From the NCBI GenBank assembly GCA_030180135.1, contig CM058231.1:22571034-22635033 (forward strand): 64,000 nt of DNA, read 5' to 3'. Shown here one piece after another: positions 10,244-21,055 of the stretch. The translations under genes were made by a program, and so were the position numbers. The notes under the pieces are model-generated. The model was not told the DNA's origin. It saw only the letters and a program-made list of their open reading frames with translations, and did no database searches. Each line of letters opens with the position of its first letter. Positions within the stretch are counted from its first letter, which is position 1. This DNA comes from Orychophragmus violaceus (taxonomy: Eukaryota; Streptophyta; Magnoliopsida; Brassicales; Brassicaceae).

Positions 10244-10557
10244 TGTGACAGGATTATGCAATCCTGGTCCAATTGGAGTTGGTTATCTTTTCAGTTCAGC
10301 TTTATCCGGTTTAATTAGCTTTATCTTATCTTATCTTAATCAGCTCAGCTGATCGTATCTCTTTCTAACGGGCAGTCTTCAGTCAATTTGGTCGCATGTG
10401 ACCGTTGTTGAGCTCACCCCTTTATGTATTGCACTCTCTTTTTCAGAAATGGTAACAAATCTATTATCAAAATCTCTCTATCTCTCTTCCATCATCGTTT
10501 ATCATCACTCCATCATAGAAATCATGGACTTCAAGGTGATTATTCTAGCCCTAAAGT
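10244..10557 (+). mobile_element. Chromovirus 5' LTR, left part (split by copia-1)
   Basis: Starts TGTGACAGGATTATGC at 10244 and is collinear with the minus-strand LTR at 5429-5660. It is interrupted at 10557 by copia-1 and resumes at 18323, ending ...CTATCTCA at 18409 just before a PBS. Joined length is about 401 bp, TG...CA. Confidence 0.8.
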
Positions 10558-11192
10558 TGTTGGAATTGTGTCCAGTAATCTCGGTACTGTCTCTAGAAAG
10601 TAAGAGTATGTCAATGATCAGACATAAGTCATATAATACTGGGGGTCATGATGGCTTGCTAGAGTCCGCTCATGATCTATAAGTCTTGGACTTATTGTCT
10701 TTATTATATGATCCCATATGGGTCACACGCCTAAGCTAACAGGAAAATGTGTAGGAACGGCTTAGCAGAAGTACGGTAAAAGTGTCAGGCATTTATCGTA
10801 CTTAGAGAGAGATTAATGGGTCTGATTAAATCCAAGGGATTTAATCAGATTGGTATTTGGGCCCAAAAGCCCAAAAGGGAAAGAGAAGGGTTTTATAAAC
10901 TAAAAGCCAAATCTCTTTCTCCTCCAACCCTAACCCAGCCGCGAGCCTCCTCTCTCTCTCTGCGCCTCCTCTCCTGCTCGGTCTAGCAGCCATTTCCTGT
11001 GAAGCGTGTGTGAGCCTTTGGAGGATCCATCTCTCGGTGGTTCTGCTGATCTCTGACCTGTTCTCTCTTTCCGCTGCATAAACAGGTAAAAGGTGAGATC
11101 TTATATGTTTCTAAATAAGAGAACCTAGATCTGCATGTTTAGTAGGATGAATCAATTGGGAATTGAATCAGGAAACACTAAACGTTCCAACA
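10558..11192 (+). repeat. Copia-1 5' LTR
   Basis: 635 bp, TGTTGGAATTGTGTCC ... GTTCCAACA. Contains a perfect 12 bp inverted repeat with 3 bp loop at 10822-10848 (CTGATTAAATCC, aag, mirrored). That is the place where copia-2 instead has a CGATCG box pair. A CCAACCCTAACCC stretch and a CT-rich tract follow, consistent with the transcript leader. Confidence 0.95.
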
Positions 11193-11193
11193 G

Positions 11194-11205
11194 TGGTATC
11201 AGAGC
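11194..11205 (+). other. Copia-1 primer binding site
   Basis: TGGTATCAGAGC, complementary to the 3' end of plant initiator Met-tRNA, one base after the LTR end. Confidence 0.95.
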
Positions 11206-11379
11206 TATTGGTTCTGTGGTTTTTCTTGTTTAGATTCAAGTTTAGGATTGTTTAAAGAGGTGTTTTTGAATCAATCTACTGATAAGAGCAAAACACTTAA
11301 GAAACAAGAATTGAAACCTAAACAAACTATTGAAAAATCGCATGACCAAGCTATATTGATTTGGTATGCGACCGGTTTG

Positions 11380-11548
11380 GTCGATCGGATCATCTCTCGG
11401 TTGATCGCATGTATCGATCGATCGATAGCATGGATCGTGTCGACCGATCGACCGTGAGGCGCAAGGCAGCGGGATGCGTGGGCGATCCGATCGCTTGCAT
11501 CGATCGCGGATCGATGGCTTGGATCGATGCGATCGCGCCATGCCTCTC
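11380..11548 (+). repeat. CGATCG-rich block in the copia-1 leader
   Basis: Dense CGATCG/ATCGAT words (for example TATCGATCGATCGATAG and GCATCGATCGCGGATCGATGG) lie between PBS and gag. They are less regular than the paired boxes of the other elements but sit in the same place. Several overlapping shadow frames on both strands come from this composition. Confidence 0.7.
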
Positions 11549-12119
11549 TCGCGTCTCGGCCAGCCTCGTCCCGATCACGAGTCCCGTCCCGCGATCATCC
11601 AAGCCTCGATCGGTATCGTGAGTTGGGCCGATCTCGGATCGAGTCCCATCCGACCATGATCGTTGCATGATGCGGAAGCATGGAGCTAGGTCACAACCGT
11701 AATCGGTTTGTGACCAATTCGGTTCGGCTCGGTTTAAAACTGATTAAAATCAAAACGTCACGGTTTAATAAACAGATTTAATAATTTTATTAAGTTCTGG
11801 TTAAACCGGGATAAGAAATCCAAAGTCGAAAAATTGGATTTTGTGCCTAAACCAGGATTTTCTAATTTGATTTGGTTGGACCAAATAAATTGAGAAAATC
11901 CGGTTTAGTAAATAACCGGTTGACAATTGTGGTCATCGTAGTAATTAATTTTGGTTAGACCAATTTTAATGAACCAGACCGGTTATGTCATTTAATTGGA
12001 CAATTGGGTTATGTCTTGGACATGGACCAATTCTTGGGCCTCGGGCCAAGAAGTTAAAACAATTGGGCCAATTATTTGAGTCTTTTCTTCAGATTAATTT
12101 AAAATTTATTTTTATAAAA

Positions 12120-12335
12120 TTATAAAATCAATTTTAAATTAAAGTTTCCGAAATTTTGAAATTAGAAAGTTTCTTAAAATAGAAGTTTCTAGATTTGCAT
12201 GTTTTGGATTTTAAGAAATTTCTAAAGTTAGAAAGTTTCCGGTTTTAGAAAGTTTCCAATTTTAGAAAGTTTCCAAAAATAGTAGGTTTCCAAAATAGAA
12301 AGTTTCCCGAAATAGTAATCTTCTATTTTGGGAAT
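12120..12335 (+). repeat. Copia-1 leader repeats of TTAGAAAGTTTCC
   Basis: Six to eight short direct repeats with the 9 bp palindrome GAAAGTTTC (TTTTAGAAAGTTTCCAA and variants). The same block is present in copia-2 at about 38440-38630, so it belongs to the family leader. It resembles but does not match the heat-shock element spacing GAAnnTTC. Confidence 0.6.
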
Positions 12336-12857
12336 GAAATTTTAAAATAAACCTACAAACCTCAAATAATATCAAGCGTTGGATGTCTTGTCCAGGCTAT
12401 GTCAGCTGTCGAAGCCCATTCAATTGTATTCATGGCCTTACAGTGTGAGGGTGTCTGTTTTTGCGTGGGTAAGACGGTTTGTGATTCATAAATGTCATTG
12501 GGAGTCCCAGACATTAATGATTACATGACTGTATAGTCTGGTTTTCTTGACTAGGCCATCGGGAGTCCCGGGCCTTGAGACATCAGAGTGGATTGGGCCT
12601 CGGGCCCAGATTCACAACCAAGAGTTATATCACGGATATAATTAGCCGATATAGGGCTTACCGATATAAGCTAAGGTTGGGTGACGGCCAGTGGCCCACT
12701 TTAATCTTAGTTATATGTGGATCTTGGAATCATTATATTCTATTGAGGGTAACTGATGTTATTGAATATAATGCATGATTAATCATATTAAATTTAATAC
12801 GAGATTAATCATATTGAACATATTAACTAATAACCTTTTTATCTATATATTTCAGCT

Positions 12858-15800
12858 ATGACTACTACAAGCACTCAAAACACATTCTCAATCCGGTCTG
12901 TTCTCGAGAAGGAGAAGCTGACTGGAACGAACTTCCTGACGTGGTCAAGGAACTTGAGGCTAGTCCTCAAGCAGGAGAAGAAGGATTATGTCCTTCGTGA
13001 TCCCCTCCCCGAGAGGCCTCCTGCCAATGCCGCCAGGACTCTGCATAATGCTTGGGAAAAGCATTCGTCAGATGAAAATGATGTCTATTGCCTGATGTTG
13101 GCGACAATGACTGCTGAGCTGCAAATGCAGTTCGAGAGTGTGTTGTCACCCATCGAGATAATGGCAAGCCTGAAATCACTTTTTCAGGAGCAAGCAAGGA
13201 CTGAGAGGTTTCAGACAGTTAAGAACCTCTTAGACTGTAAGTTGGCTGCAAATGCGGCAGTGAGTCCTCATGTCTTGAAGATGATGGGTTATCTCGATCA
13301 TCTTCAGAAACTCGACTGCCCTATCAGCCAGGAACTTGCCTGCGACATTGTTCTGCAGTCTTTACCTGCAAGCTATGATCAGTTCATTCTGAACTTTAAC
13401 ATGCATGGCTTGAGTAAGACATTGCCTGAGCTTCACGGAATGCTCAAGACTGCAGAGCCCAACTTGAGGAAAACCGCCAAGGACCCCAATGTGCTTATGG
13501 TGCAAAAGGGCAAGGGGTTTAAGAAATCCTCTGCTAAGGATAAGGGAAAGGCCAAGGCTGTCCAAGTCGCGGACAAGGACACGCCAAAGCCCAAGCCCAA
13601 GTCCAAGTCTGGGCCAACTGACATATGCAGGTTCTGTAAAGAACCAGGGCATTGGAGGAGAGAATGTAAGAAATTCCTGGAAGGTCTAAAGGAATTAAAG
13701 AAGAAGACTCTGGAGACTTCTTCATCAGGTATTTTTGTTATAGAAGTTAATACAACTACTTCTGATAATACCTCATGGGTTATGGATACTGGTTGTGGGG
13801 CTCATATTTGTACTAATATGCAGGCACTCAGCAACAGTAGAAGGCTGAAGCAAGGACAAGTGGAGCTACGAGTTGGGAATGGAGCGAAAGTTCCAGCACT
13901 AGCTGTAGGCACATACTTGTTGTCTTTACCTTCGGGATTGGTTTTAGAACTCAATAATTGTTATTTTGTACCTGCTATAAGCAGGAATATTATTTCAATT
14001 TCTTTGTTGGATTTGGAAGGTTATGATTTTTCAGTTAAGAATAAATTATGTTCCTTCAATCGCAACAATTTGTTCTATGGTTGTGCCCCTCTTACGAATG
14101 GGCTTTACATACTTGATCAATCCGCGCCAATTTATAACATTGATACCAAACGGTTCAAACCTAATGAGGAGAACCGAACGTTTCTATGGCATTGTCGTTT
14201 AGGGCACATCAGCGAGAAACGCATCAAGAGGCTCCATTCGAATGGACTTCTTGGCTCATTTGACTTTGAGTCATGTGAGAAATGCGAATCCTGCATGATG
14301 GGCAAAATGACACGGGCCCCCTTCAATAAACCTAACGAGAGGGCCAGTGACTTATTGGGCCTGATACACACTGACGTGTGTGGCCCAATGTCCACAAATG
14401 CAAGAGGAAACTATCAGTACTTCATTACCTTCACTGATGATTTCAGTAGGTATGGATATGTTTATTTAATGAAACATAAGTCTGAATCTTTTGAGAAGTT
14501 CAGAGAATTCCAAAATGAAGTACAGAACCAACTTGGCAAAAGCATTAAGGCTCTTCGGTCCGACCGAGGAGGAGAATACTTAAGCCAAGAATTCAGTGAT
14601 CATCTAAGAGAGTGTGGGATCGTGTCCCAACTCACTCCTCCTGGAACACCTCAATGGAATGGTGTGTCTGAGAGGAGAAATCGGACCTTATTGGATATGG
14701 TTCGATCTATGATGAGTCACACAGACCTTCCAATATCCCTTTGGGGATATGCTCTGCTAACAGCAGTGTTCACTCTAAATAGAGCGCCATCGAAAGCAGT
14801 AGCAAAGACACCATATGAATTATGGACTGGAGTGGCTCCAGTGTTGTCTTATCTTAGAATTTGGGGTTGTGAAGCCTATGTCAAGAGATTAATCTCAGAC
14901 AAGCTTACACCAAAGTCTGATAAATGCTACTTCATTGGTTATCCGAAGGAAACCAAGGCTTATTACTTCTATCTACGTTCCGAGAACAAGATCTTTGTTG
15001 CCCGGGATTGTAACTTTCTTGAGAGGGAGTTTCTCTCTAAGAAAGACAGTGGGAGTAAGGTACTGCTTGAAGAAATTCAAGATGAACAGGATACTGCTCA
15101 ACCTAACGAGGAAGAGCAGCAGGAGGACCTACAAGAAATTGTAGAGCCTGAACCTGTAGTACCTGAAGTTCGAAGATCCGGGAGGATCCGTCACGAACCC
15201 GAGAGATATCAAGGATTCCTCGTGACTAACTGTCATGATCTTCTGATCATTGATGGTGATGAACCATCGAACTTCAATCAAGCCATGATGGGCCCAGATT
15301 CCTCTAAGTGGCGCAAGGCCACTGATTCCGAAATGGACTCCATGTCAGTCAACCAAGTCTTTTCGTTGGTTGACTTACCCGCTGGCGTAAAAGCCATCGA
15401 GTGCAAATGGATCTTCAAGAAGAAGATTGACGTGGATGGAAATGTCCAGATTTATAAAGCCAGGTTGGTGGCAAAAGGTTTCAGACAAGTTCACGGTGTG
15501 GATTACGATGAAACCTATTCCCCAGTGGCTATGATGAAATCAATTCGGATTCTACTAGCAACTGCAGCTTTTCATGATTATGAAATTTGGCAGATGGACG
15601 TAAAAACCGCCTTCCTGAATGGTATTCTGGAAGAGGATGTGTATATGACGCAACCTGACGGTTACATAGATCCAAAGAATGCTGGGAAAGTATGCAAGCT
15701 TCATAAATCCATTTATGGATTGAAGCAAGCATCGAGGAGATGGAATCTTCGTTTTGATGAAGCGATCAAGCAATTTGACTTCATCAGAAACGAAGAAGAA

Positions 15801-16835
15801 CAATGCGTGTATAAGAAAACTAGTGGGAGCAAGATAGTATTTCTTATTCTGTATGTTGATGACATACTGCTTCTCGGAAACGACGTTCCAATGCTGAAGT
15901 CAGTAAAGGACTGGCTTGGAAGTTGTTTTTCCATGAAAGACATGGGTGAAGCCGCATACGTTCTTGGAATCAGGATCTACCGGGATAGGTCTAGAAGGCT
16001 GATAGGCTTGTGTCAAGATTCATACATTGACAAAGTCCTACAAAGATTCAGCATGAAAGATTCCAAGAAGGGCTTCACGCCAATGGTACATGGCACAACG
16101 CTAAGCAAGAAGCAGAGCCCTACGACGGCTGCTGAGCTTGAGCGCATGAAGAATATTCCTTATGCATCTGCAATAGGATCTGTCATGTATGCCATGATCT
16201 GTACTCGTCCTGATGTTGCTTATGCATTGAGCATGACGAGTAGATACCAGTCAAATCCAGGTGAAAGCAACTGGATTGCCGTAAAGAATATCTTGAAGTA
16301 TCTAAGACATACTAAGGATAAGTTCTTGGTGTACGGTGGAAGTGATGTGCTTAAAGTCAGTGGATTCACGGACGCAAGTTTCCAGACAGACCAAGATGAT
16401 TTCCGGTCACAGTCCGGTTATATCTTTTGTATGAATGGCGGTGCAATAAGTTGGAGAAGCTCCAAGCAAGACACCGTTGCTGATTCCACTACAGAAGCTG
16501 AATATATCGCCGCTTCAGAAGCTGCGAAGGAAGCTGTTTGGATACGAAAGTTCATTATTGAACTAGGTGTGATACCAGATGCGGCTGAGCCTCTGGCACT
16601 GTTTTGTGATAACAATGGTGCTATTGCTCAGGCAAAGGAACCAAGATCACACCAGAAATCCAAGCATGTTCTAAGAAGATTTCACTTGATACGTGACATC
16701 ATTAATAGAAAGGAAGTCAAGATCAGTCGAGTTCAGACAGATGATAACGTCGCTGATCCGTTGACAAAGCCACTCCCAAGGCCTAAACTCGAGTTTCTGA
16801 CTGAAGCTGTAGGCATTAGAGACATTGAAATGTAA
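12858..16835 (+). CDS. Copia-1 Gag-Pol polyprotein (intact, 1325 aa)
   Basis: One open frame from ATG at 12858 to TAA at 16835. Order of domains: Gag (about 1-250; starts MTTTSTQNTFSIRSVLEKEK), zinc knuckle CRFCKEPGHWRREC (about 257-270), aspartic protease with DTG at 310-312, GAG-pre-integrase HHCC region (about 444-485), integrase catalytic Asp in HTDVCGP (about 506), Asp in SDRGGEY (about 570) and Glu in GVSERRNR (about 604), reverse transcriptase with YVDD at 999-1002, and RNase H with STTEAEYIAA near 1210. All catalytic motifs I know are present. It resembles proteins commonly labelled TNT 1-94-like; the exact copia lineage is not certain. It is expected to be processed by its own protease in cytoplasmic particles. 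It is very similar to the copia-2 product. Confidence 0.95.
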   Translation: MTTTSTQNTFSIRSVLEKEKLTGTNFLTWSRNLRLVLKQEKKDYVLRDPLPERPPANAARTLHNAWEKHSSDENDVYCLMLATMTAELQMQFESVLSPIEIMASLKSLFQEQARTERFQTVKNLLDCKLAANAAVSPHVLKMMGYLDHLQKLDCPISQELACDIVLQSLPASYDQFILNFNMHGLSKTLPELHGMLKTAEPNLRKTAKDPNVLMVQKGKGFKKSSAKDKGKAKAVQVADKDTPKPKPKSKSGPTDICRFCKEPGHWRRECKKFLEGLKELKKKTLETSSSGIFVIEVNTTTSDNTSWVMDTGCGAHICTNMQALSNSRRLKQGQVELRVGNGAKVPALAVGTYLLSLPSGLVLELNNCYFVPAISRNIISISLLDLEGYDFSVKNKLCSFNRNNLFYGCAPLTNGLYILDQSAPIYNIDTKRFKPNEENRTFLWHCRLGHISEKRIKRLHSNGLLGSFDFESCEKCESCMMGKMTRAPFNKPNERASDLLGLIHTDVCGPMSTNARGNYQYFITFTDDFSRYGYVYLMKHKSESFEKFREFQNEVQNQLGKSIKALRSDRGGEYLSQEFSDHLRECGIVSQLTPPGTPQWNGVSERRNRTLLDMVRSMMSHTDLPISLWGYALLTAVFTLNRAPSKAVAKTPYELWTGVAPVLSYLRIWGCEAYVKRLISDKLTPKSDKCYFIGYPKETKAYYFYLRSENKIFVARDCNFLEREFLSKKDSGSKVLLEEIQDEQDTAQPNEEEQQEDLQEIVEPEPVVPEVRRSGRIRHEPERYQGFLVTNCHDLLIIDGDEPSNFNQAMMGPDSSKWRKATDSEMDSMSVNQVFSLVDLPAGVKAIECKWIFKKKIDVDGNVQIYKARLVAKGFRQVHGVDYDETYSPVAMMKSIRILLATAAFHDYEIWQMDVKTAFLNGILEEDVYMTQPDGYIDPKNAGKVCKLHKSIYGLKQASRRWNLRFDEAIKQFDFIRNEEEQCVYKKTSGSKIVFLILYVDDILLLGNDVPMLKSVKDWLGSCFSMKDMGEAAYVLGIRIYRDRSRRLIGLCQDSYIDKVLQRFSMKDSKKGFTPMVHGTTLSKKQSPTTAAELERMKNIPYASAIGSVMYAMICTRPDVAYALSMTSRYQSNPGESNWIAVKNILKYLRHTKDKFLVYGGSDVLKVSGFTDASFQTDQDDFRSQSGYIFCMNGGAISWRSSKQDTVADSTTEAEYIAASEAAKEAVWIRKFIIELGVIPDAAEPLALFCDNNGAIAQAKEPRSHQKSKHVLRRFHLIRDIINRKEVKISRVQTDDNVADPLTKPLPRPKLEFLTEAVGIRDIEM

Positions 16836-17684
16836 TCTAAATTTGAGTGGGAGTTTGAGGGCTTTATTTAGTTATTTGATATGTTCTTGTAAAACATTTT
16901 TATGTTTAATGAAATTATTATTTCAAGATTATTTTAACTGTGATGAAATAATCGTTCCAAAGTAATATAAACCATTTTATAGGTCATCGAAGTAAGTGAC
17001 TTGATCTTGAGTCATCAAAGTCATTTAGCTTGATCATGAGACCCTATATTTGATAGATGGCTTATATCATTCAGTCCCTAGTCGAAGGTTGTTGAAATTG
17101 GAACACCAACAACCGTGAGAGACTAGATTGGTATGTAACTTATGACCAAGTTTCATGGTGTCATAGATGCACGGCATCAAAGTCAATACATAGGTGTATG
17201 TTGGGAACATACGACCGGACATGACCCGCTTATAAGAACTCTTCAGGATATTTATATCTGTGTCATAAGAGATTCTTACTACGACTATAGAGTATAGTCC
17301 TTAGACCTGAGTTCGCATGCATGTGACTGCACATGAACTGATGCGCTTTGATCATTGTCTAACGCTGTCGTTATGCGATAGCTATAAGGACCTTGTTTGG
17401 GTGTATTACGAAATGAGTAGTTTACAGTGATGGAACAAGACGGGATTTGTCCCTTCAATATAAATGGAGTGAATATCTCTAGGCCAATCAGAGATTTGAA
17501 TACTGGAAAATGCATGGCCATGCTCAAACGGACTGTCCCGAGTCGTTTGGATTGTCAGTATCAAATCAGAGTCCGATGAACATGATTAGCCTTAATAAGG
17601 ATGACACTCATCTTGCCTTATGACTAATCGAGATATTGTGACAAAAGGATTATGAATACAGAGATTCCAGTACAAGTGGGAGAT
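16836..17684 (+). other. Copia-1 3' non-coding region and polypurine tract
   Basis: About 850 bp without a gene between the end of pol and the 3' LTR; collinear with copia-2 43131-43984. It ends in AAGTGGGAGA (17674-17683), the polypurine tract, one base before the LTR. Confidence 0.8.
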
Positions 17685-18317
17685 TGTTGGAATTGTGTCC
17701 AGTAATCTCGGTACTGTCTCTAAAAAGTAAGAGTATGTCAATGATCAGACATAAGTCATATAATACTGGGGGTCATGATGGCTTGCTAGAGTCCGCTCAT
17801 GATCTATAAGTCTTGGACTTATTGCCTTTATTATATGATCCCATATGGGTCACACGCCTAAGCTAACAGGAAAATGTGTAGGAACGGCTTAGCAGAAGTA
17901 CGGTAAAAGTGCCAGGCATTTGTCGTACTTAGAGAGAGATTAATGGGTCTGATTAAATCCAAGGGATTTAATCAGATTGGTATTTGGGCCCAAAAGCCCA
18001 AAAGGGAAAGAGAAGGGTTTTATAAACTAAAAGCCAAATCTCTTTCTCCTCCAACCCTAACCCAGCCGCGAGCCTCCTCTCTCTCTGCGCCTCCTCTCCT
18101 GCTCGGTCTAGCAGCCATTTCCTGTGAAGCGTGTGTGAGCCTTTGGAGGATCCATCTCTCGGTGGTTCTGCTGATCTCTGACATGTTCTCTCTTTCCGCT
18201 GCATAAACAGGTAAAAGGTGAGATCTTATATGTTTCTAAATAAGAGAACCTAGATCTGCATGTTTAGTAGGATGAATCAATTGGGAATTGAATCAGGAAA
18301 CACTAAACGTTCCAACA
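17685..18317 (+). repeat. Copia-1 3' LTR
   Basis: 633 bp, nearly identical to the 5' LTR; followed by the target duplication AAAGT. The palindrome CTGATTAAATCC/GGATTTAATCAG is at 17949-17975. Confidence 0.95.
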
Positions 18318-18322
18318 AAAGT

Positions 18323-18770
18323 CATCTTCTAGTCTTGGTTTTTCCCTTCTTAGAGCTCACGGAGAGTCTCCTAAAAAGGGTTATCTTGTTACTGATTCTT
18401 ACTATCTCATTGGTATTAGAGCTGAACTTCTTGCGAACCTGTGAAAAGCAGACTCTAGCAGAGCATGTGGAAGAGATGCTTACCACCCAAGAAGACCAGA
18501 GGATCCGAAACGAAACCATTGAAGCATCAGTGAAAAAAGATCGAGTCGATGATGCTCCAATATTTGTCCCACGGATCTTCAAAACTTCCCTAGATCCAGG
18601 AATCCAGTTCGTCAAAAATGGCGGAAATGGCTTCACCGGACCCATCCCAGCTTCTTGAGCCACCAGATCTACAAAGATTTAAGGGTGATTCAAGTCAACA
18701 TCTCAACCAGACCTTTGAGAAGACTGACGCTTCCAGAAAGGCGCTCAAAGACTTCGAAGTCTTCCGAATC
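18323..18770 (+). pseudogene. Chromovirus LTR end, PBS and Gag N-terminus (fragment)
   Basis: The LTR resumes after the copia-1 target duplication and ends at 18409. TGGTATTAGAGC (18411-18422) is a one-mismatch iMet-tRNA PBS. A frame then reads LAEHVEEMLTTQEDQRIRNETIEA and GPIPAS*, like a chromovirus Gag N-terminus, with a stop at about 18658. The element is lost soon after, where antisense Tat sequence begins. The exact junction (about 18.7-18.8 kb) is not clear. Confidence 0.65.
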
Positions 18771-18779
18771 AACTGGGAA

Positions 18780-20240
18780 GAAGGTTCCTCCAGCTCGTTT
18801 TCTGAGTTCTCACTTCTCTTCTTAGAAGTGTCGACACCATCGCCCGCCTTCTTCGACCTAAGCTCGGATGAGTGCTTTTTGGCCTCCTCAAACCTTTTTT
18901 ATCGGCATCATTGTAGACTCGGTCTTCTCCCCTCCTAGATTGCGATCTAGGAGAAGTGTTTTTTTTGGTAGCTACAAATCAGCTAGAACCATTTGCCTTG
19001 CTACTATCAGAAGGCTTCGAGCTCTTCTTTGGATCAATCAAGATACTGGGAATGTCTTTCCTTGTTTTCCCCATCTGTTTCTTCGGCATGGATGTTGTAG
19101 AAGAAATTCATAACAATAAGAACAAGAGAAAAAACATTTCAGAAGTCAATAAAGCAGAAGATGAACTCACTGGTTTTCTTTGTTGTCGTCTCTTCGGATT
19201 AGGGCCAAATCTGATGACCGAGCTCGGAAAACTTATTCCCATCGGTCGTTCAAGTATTCCTGATTAAGTCGCTTTGGGTCAAGACAATCTGAGACAAAAG
19301 AAAAAACCACAATTAGAGCCAACTACCAACGAAGAGATTCCACTTGCTAACCACTAAAGCCGTGGGATCAGGAAACGAGAATTTTCAATCGTGACAAAGA
19401 AATACTTTCTCTAACAACCATGAGTTTTTATGGGTTTAACACCAGCCCACAACTTGTATTGCAACCGTAAATTAACCTGGATCCATGCCGGCTTCGTTTT
19501 CACAATGTTCAGATGGCTGAATCATTCGAACAAATCGACCGTCAACGGAATCCCGAGAGACGTGCCGAGCTCAAGAAGGCCAGTTATATTGATGATACCG
19601 GCAAGGTTGAGCTGAGTGAAAGCAATTTTGAACCTCGCGCAGAAATTAACCAATACCTTTGGCAGCGGGAATCGAAGGTTGCCAGAGCAAAAGAACGATT
19701 CATAAAGACAAGCAAAGTTCGGAGGAGCATCCCAAGGCCGCAGCGAGGTAGAAGGAAAAAGAAACTCCACGCCTTCAAACCCAAGAAAGGTCTTCAACGA
19801 AGCCAGGGATTCCTCGTCAGTGAAGGTCGGCAAGACGCCAAAATTGTTATCAACAACCCGCGAAGGAGCTGTCTTTTTCTCCTTTCCCTTCTGGGTTCCT
19901 TTCTTCTTACCTCGGCCGCGAGATTCCGCTCTTAAAGCGAGAGGAACATGTTCGTCAGAATGATCAGCGGCGTCGTCACGAAAAGATATGGCTTGACGCC
20001 GAGAAAAACCTTGAGTAGGGTCAATAGAGTCCAAGCTACGAGACGAAGGAAAAGAGGGATGGCTATCTTCATCAAATGCGCTGGCACTTATAGAACTAGC
20101 AGATTCTTTGCTGGATTCGGCACGGATACGCATATCGGCAGAAATGTCGGCAAAAATAAAAGGACAAAGGAAGGGAAAAAAATTTAAAAGAAGAAGCGTT
20201 TAGAAGAAGAGGTACCTGAAAAATTACTTCTGGTGGCGAA
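18780..20240 (-). pseudogene. Antisense ORF of a Tat-lineage gypsy element (putative gypsy type transposon domain), decayed
   Basis: The minus frame 20133-19522 (203 codons) has an N-terminal basic region (RGKKKGTQKGKEKK) and then a globular block: FTDEESLASLKTFLGFEG, ACLYESFFCSGNLRFPLP, VLVNFCARFKIAFTQLNLAG. This matches the 'putative gypsy type transposon' family (Pfam Transposase_28) that Tat elements carry as an extra, antisense ORF between pol and the 3' LTR. After LFE comes a stop and a further degenerate 3' part (PKKQMGKTRKDIPSILIDPK near 19090, with a stop soon after). The polypurine tract and LTR at 20528-21055 are on the plus strand, so the gene is antisense to its element, as expected. 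Function of this ORF is unknown. Confidence 0.65.
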
Positions 20241-20527
20241 TGGTGAAAAACGAGAGGTAAAAGCAGTATTTATAAAAGTGGAGAGATGGAAGTCTTCCGA
20301 GGGACGCAACTTTACCTCTCAGCGTCCGCGACCCTGCGACTTCCCGTCACATGTGTCCAAACGTCGTTGGCTGCAGGGGAAGCGTATCAAGAACGTGGAG
20401 ACGTCGATAGCCACGTGGAAGGAAAGCCGACGATTCAAATTACAGATCTCAATTCGCGACGATTCAACTAACTAGGCTGAGCCGCAACTAAATTCGCCAA
20501 CATAAGTTCCACTCAGCGCTCCGAACT

Positions 20528-20541
20528 GGGGGGGGGGAGGG
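20528..20541 (+). other. Polypurine tract of Tat element 2
   Basis: A run of ten G then AGGG, five bases before the LTR start at 20547. Confidence 0.75.
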
Positions 20542-20546
20542 CTTAC

Positions 20547-21055
20547 TGTTGGAGGTGGGTTTAGCACCCCTCTAAGGCCCGTCCCAATAGTTGAACAACC
20601 CATCAAAGATCAAGCCCGATGGAGAAGAAGTCGGTCTAGTGACGAAGCAACTCGGCGACGACGTCCCTGCCGACCTGCATCAAAGAAGATAAATATGTTA
20701 ATGGCAAATTAACATATTTATAAAATGGAAGAAGATAAATGCATATCTCCTAAATGGAAAAAAATTTATATTTGTTCGTATTTTGTAAATAACATCAGAG
20801 GGGATCTAGGAAATAAACCATAGATATTCTGATATAAATATCCTTTCCCTGCGCGGGAAAAGACTAAGTTCACAAGCTCGCACACTGTACTAATAACCCT
20901 AGGCAGAGAGATCATTCAATTTCGATTAGCCAATCTAATAAGACTAGATTTTCCGATCACTTCTTGTTATTGCCTTTCGATCCCTTGATTCTTATTTTCC
21001 AAGTCTCTAAATTTTGATCAGTTTATTGAATTAATTGTTCTGATTCTCCGAATCA
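20547..21055 (+). mobile_element. LTR of Tat element 2
   Basis: 509 bp, starts TGTTGGAGGTGGGTTTAGCA and ends CCGAATCA. It is unusual in having a polypurine tract on its left and a PBS on its right, so internal sequence flanks it on both sides. Its start is shared with the Tat-3 LTR at 50084. Confidence 0.75.

Larger units (their letters stand above)
10558..18317 (+). mobile_element. Copia-1: complete Ty1/copia LTR retrotransposon nested in a chromovirus LTR
   Basis: Two LTRs (10558-11192 and 17685-18317), a tRNA-iMet type PBS, one uninterrupted 1325-codon gag-pol and a polypurine tract. It is flanked by a 5 bp duplication AAAGT (10553-10557 and 18318-18322). By eye the LTRs differ by five substitutions and one 2 bp microsatellite indel over about 635 bp, which indicates a fairly recent insertion. 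The whole element lies inside the LTR of a chromovirus, so it is the younger of the two. Gene order protease-integrase-RT-RNase H makes it copia. Confidence 0.95.

Noticed and set aside
11242..11668. Several overlapping Arg/Asp-rich open frames on both strands
   Set aside because: Produced by CGATCG-rich DNA in the copia-1 leader; same effect at 37659-38031 and 59922-60514.
12120..12335. Heat-shock elements in the copia leaders
   Set aside because: The repeat is GAAAGTTTC, not GAAnnTTC with 5 bp phasing.
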